Source: Bacteroidia bacterium (lineage in GTDB: Bacteria > Bacteroidota > Bacteroidia > Bacteroidales > GCA-2748055). From it: a stretch of DNA of 6,665 nucleotides. Below the pieces are notes generated by a model, which was not told where the DNA came from, ran no database searches, and saw only the letters and a list, made by a program, of their open reading frames with translations. Of this stretch, positions 6,017 through 6,665 are shown one piece after another. The number at the start of each line of letters is the position of its first letter. Positions within the stretch are counted from its first letter, which is position 1. The translations under genes and the position numbers were made by a program. The stretch covers positions 1-6,665 of the forward strand of contig SPBY01000162.1 of the NCBI GenBank assembly GCA_004525825.1, written 5' to 3'.

Positions 6017-6665
6017 TCAGAAAATTTCCAGGACCACCACAGATTTTGATGGAATTGTAAGCTCCAGAACTCCTTTTTTAATTTTCGCAGCGGTGAATTC
6101 CACCGGGACCACTTTGTAAGGATCTTCAAAGGTATTGTGGCTGTTGATCTCCGGGGAGCTAAGTACCTTTCCGCTTACTTTTTTGCCTTCCACTTCGCCC
6201 AGTTCAATGGAAAGCTCAATGGGCGTAGTCGGATCGATATTTACCAGCGAAATATGGGTCCTCCCGGCATTGTCCCTGGAGGCACTGACACTGATGGCCG
6301 GAAGGGTTTCATCCCCATAGGTATAATCCGGAGATTCCAGCGTGAGCGGAATAAGGGTGGCATCGTGGTGCACCTTGTACATATCGTAGATGTGGTAGGT
6401 AGGAGTGAGCATCATCTTTTCATCTTCCGTAAAGATCAGTGCCTGCAGCACATTGATGGTCTGTGCAATGTTGGCCATCTTCACCCGGGCACATCGCGCA
6501 TTCAGGTAATTCAGGGTAAGTCCTGCCACCAGTGCATCACGCATGGAATTCTGCTGGAACAGAAATCCGGGATTGGTTCCCGGTTCCACATCGTACCAGG
6601 TCCCCCATTCATCGAACACCAGGGCCACACGCTTCTCAGGATCGTACTTGTCCATGATCTCCATG
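6017..6665 (-). CDS. Alpha-L-arabinofuranosidase, family GH51, C-terminal part (5' end outside window)
   Basis: About 215 C-terminal residues are visible; the frame stays open to the right edge, so the real start lies beyond it and the ATG at 6664 is internal. The block VALVFDEWGTWYDVEPGTN fits the GH51 barrel segment with the catalytic nucleophile, probably the Glu of DEWG (codon at 6610-6608); the acid/base Glu would lie upstream, outside the window. Next come the barrel end (NSMRDALVAGLTLNYLN, ARVKMANIAQTINVLQALIF) and the C-terminal beta-sandwich (about 110-215), ending KSVVVLEIF. The distance from DEW to the stop, about 196 residues, matches my recollection of GH51 enzymes. The enzyme releases terminal arabinofuranose from arabinan or arabinoxylan oligosaccharides. 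A signal peptide cannot be judged. It is convergent with the channel gene, 13 bases apart, with no hairpin terminator visible between them. Confidence 0.92.
   Translation of the reverse strand, partial: MEIMDKYDPEKRVALVFDEWGTWYDVEPGTNPGFLFQQNSMRDALVAGLTLNYLNARCARVKMANIAQTINVLQALIFTEDEKMMLTPTYHIYDMYKVHHDATLIPLTLESPDYTYGDETLPAISVSASRDNAGRTHISLVNIDPTTPIELSIELGEVEGKKVSGKVLSSPEINSHNTFEDPYKVVPVEFTAAKIKKGVLELTIPSKSVVVLEIF

Noticed and set aside
5644..6129. Open frame of 161 codons on the minus strand
   Set aside because: It spans the ends of two convergent, well-supported genes in a shadow frame and has no recognisable motif.
1..6665. tRNA or rRNA genes, CRISPR arrays, insertion sequences, phage attachment sites
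   Set aside because: No repeat-spacer pattern, transposase-like protein, terminal inverted repeats or tRNA-like cloverleaf was seen on reading both strands. The window looks like ordinary chromosomal sequence.

Overview
The window most likely comes from a Bacteroidota chromosome, perhaps a marine or anaerobic Marinilabiliales-type organism. The grounds are protein style, absence of Shine-Dalgarno sequences before the genes, a close match to the Bacteroidota -7 promoter element (TAnnTTTG), and the gene repertoire (DUF4956/VTC pair, DUF2490-type protein, family GH51 arabinofuranosidase). The genus cannot be fixed from the sequence. Eight genes are supported with fair to high confidence and one small gene with moderate confidence. 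Coding density is high, and no gap without a gene exceeds about 130 bases.

Left half, minus strand (2830 down to 1): a tight five-gene operon. In transcription order it encodes a lipoprotein with two copies of a beta-sandwich domain, a small secreted protein with YwqK/MORN-like repeats, a VTC-domain (polyphosphate-polymerase-like) protein, a DUF4956 membrane protein, and the N-terminus of a DUF2490-like exported protein that leaves the window. Gene junctions are overlaps or gaps of 1 to 11 bases, so the unit is almost certainly co-transcribed. VTC plus DUF4956 is a recurrent pair resembling a split version of the eukaryotic vacuolar transporter chaperone. Here it sits among three envelope proteins.

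Middle (2831-2961): a divergent intergenic region with a perfect 14-base palindrome (GTAACATATGTTAC) between candidate promoters for both sides. Its half-site geometry suits a Crp/FNR-family regulator.

Right half, plus strand (2962-5031): an iron-sulfur cassette of a soluble cysteine-rich ferredoxin-like protein, a 51-residue small protein, and a NapH-like membrane polyferredoxin whose start overlaps the small gene. Together they look like an electron-transfer route between cytoplasm and membrane, with unknown partners. An MscS-family mechanosensitive channel follows (5092-6003). Convergent to it is the C-terminal part of a GH51 alpha-L-arabinofuranosidase (6017 to beyond the right edge).

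The points most worth a second look are the palindrome with its possible redox or nitrosative-stress regulon, the three-gene Fe-S cassette with its unnamed small protein, and the envelope-linked VTC/DUF4956 operon.
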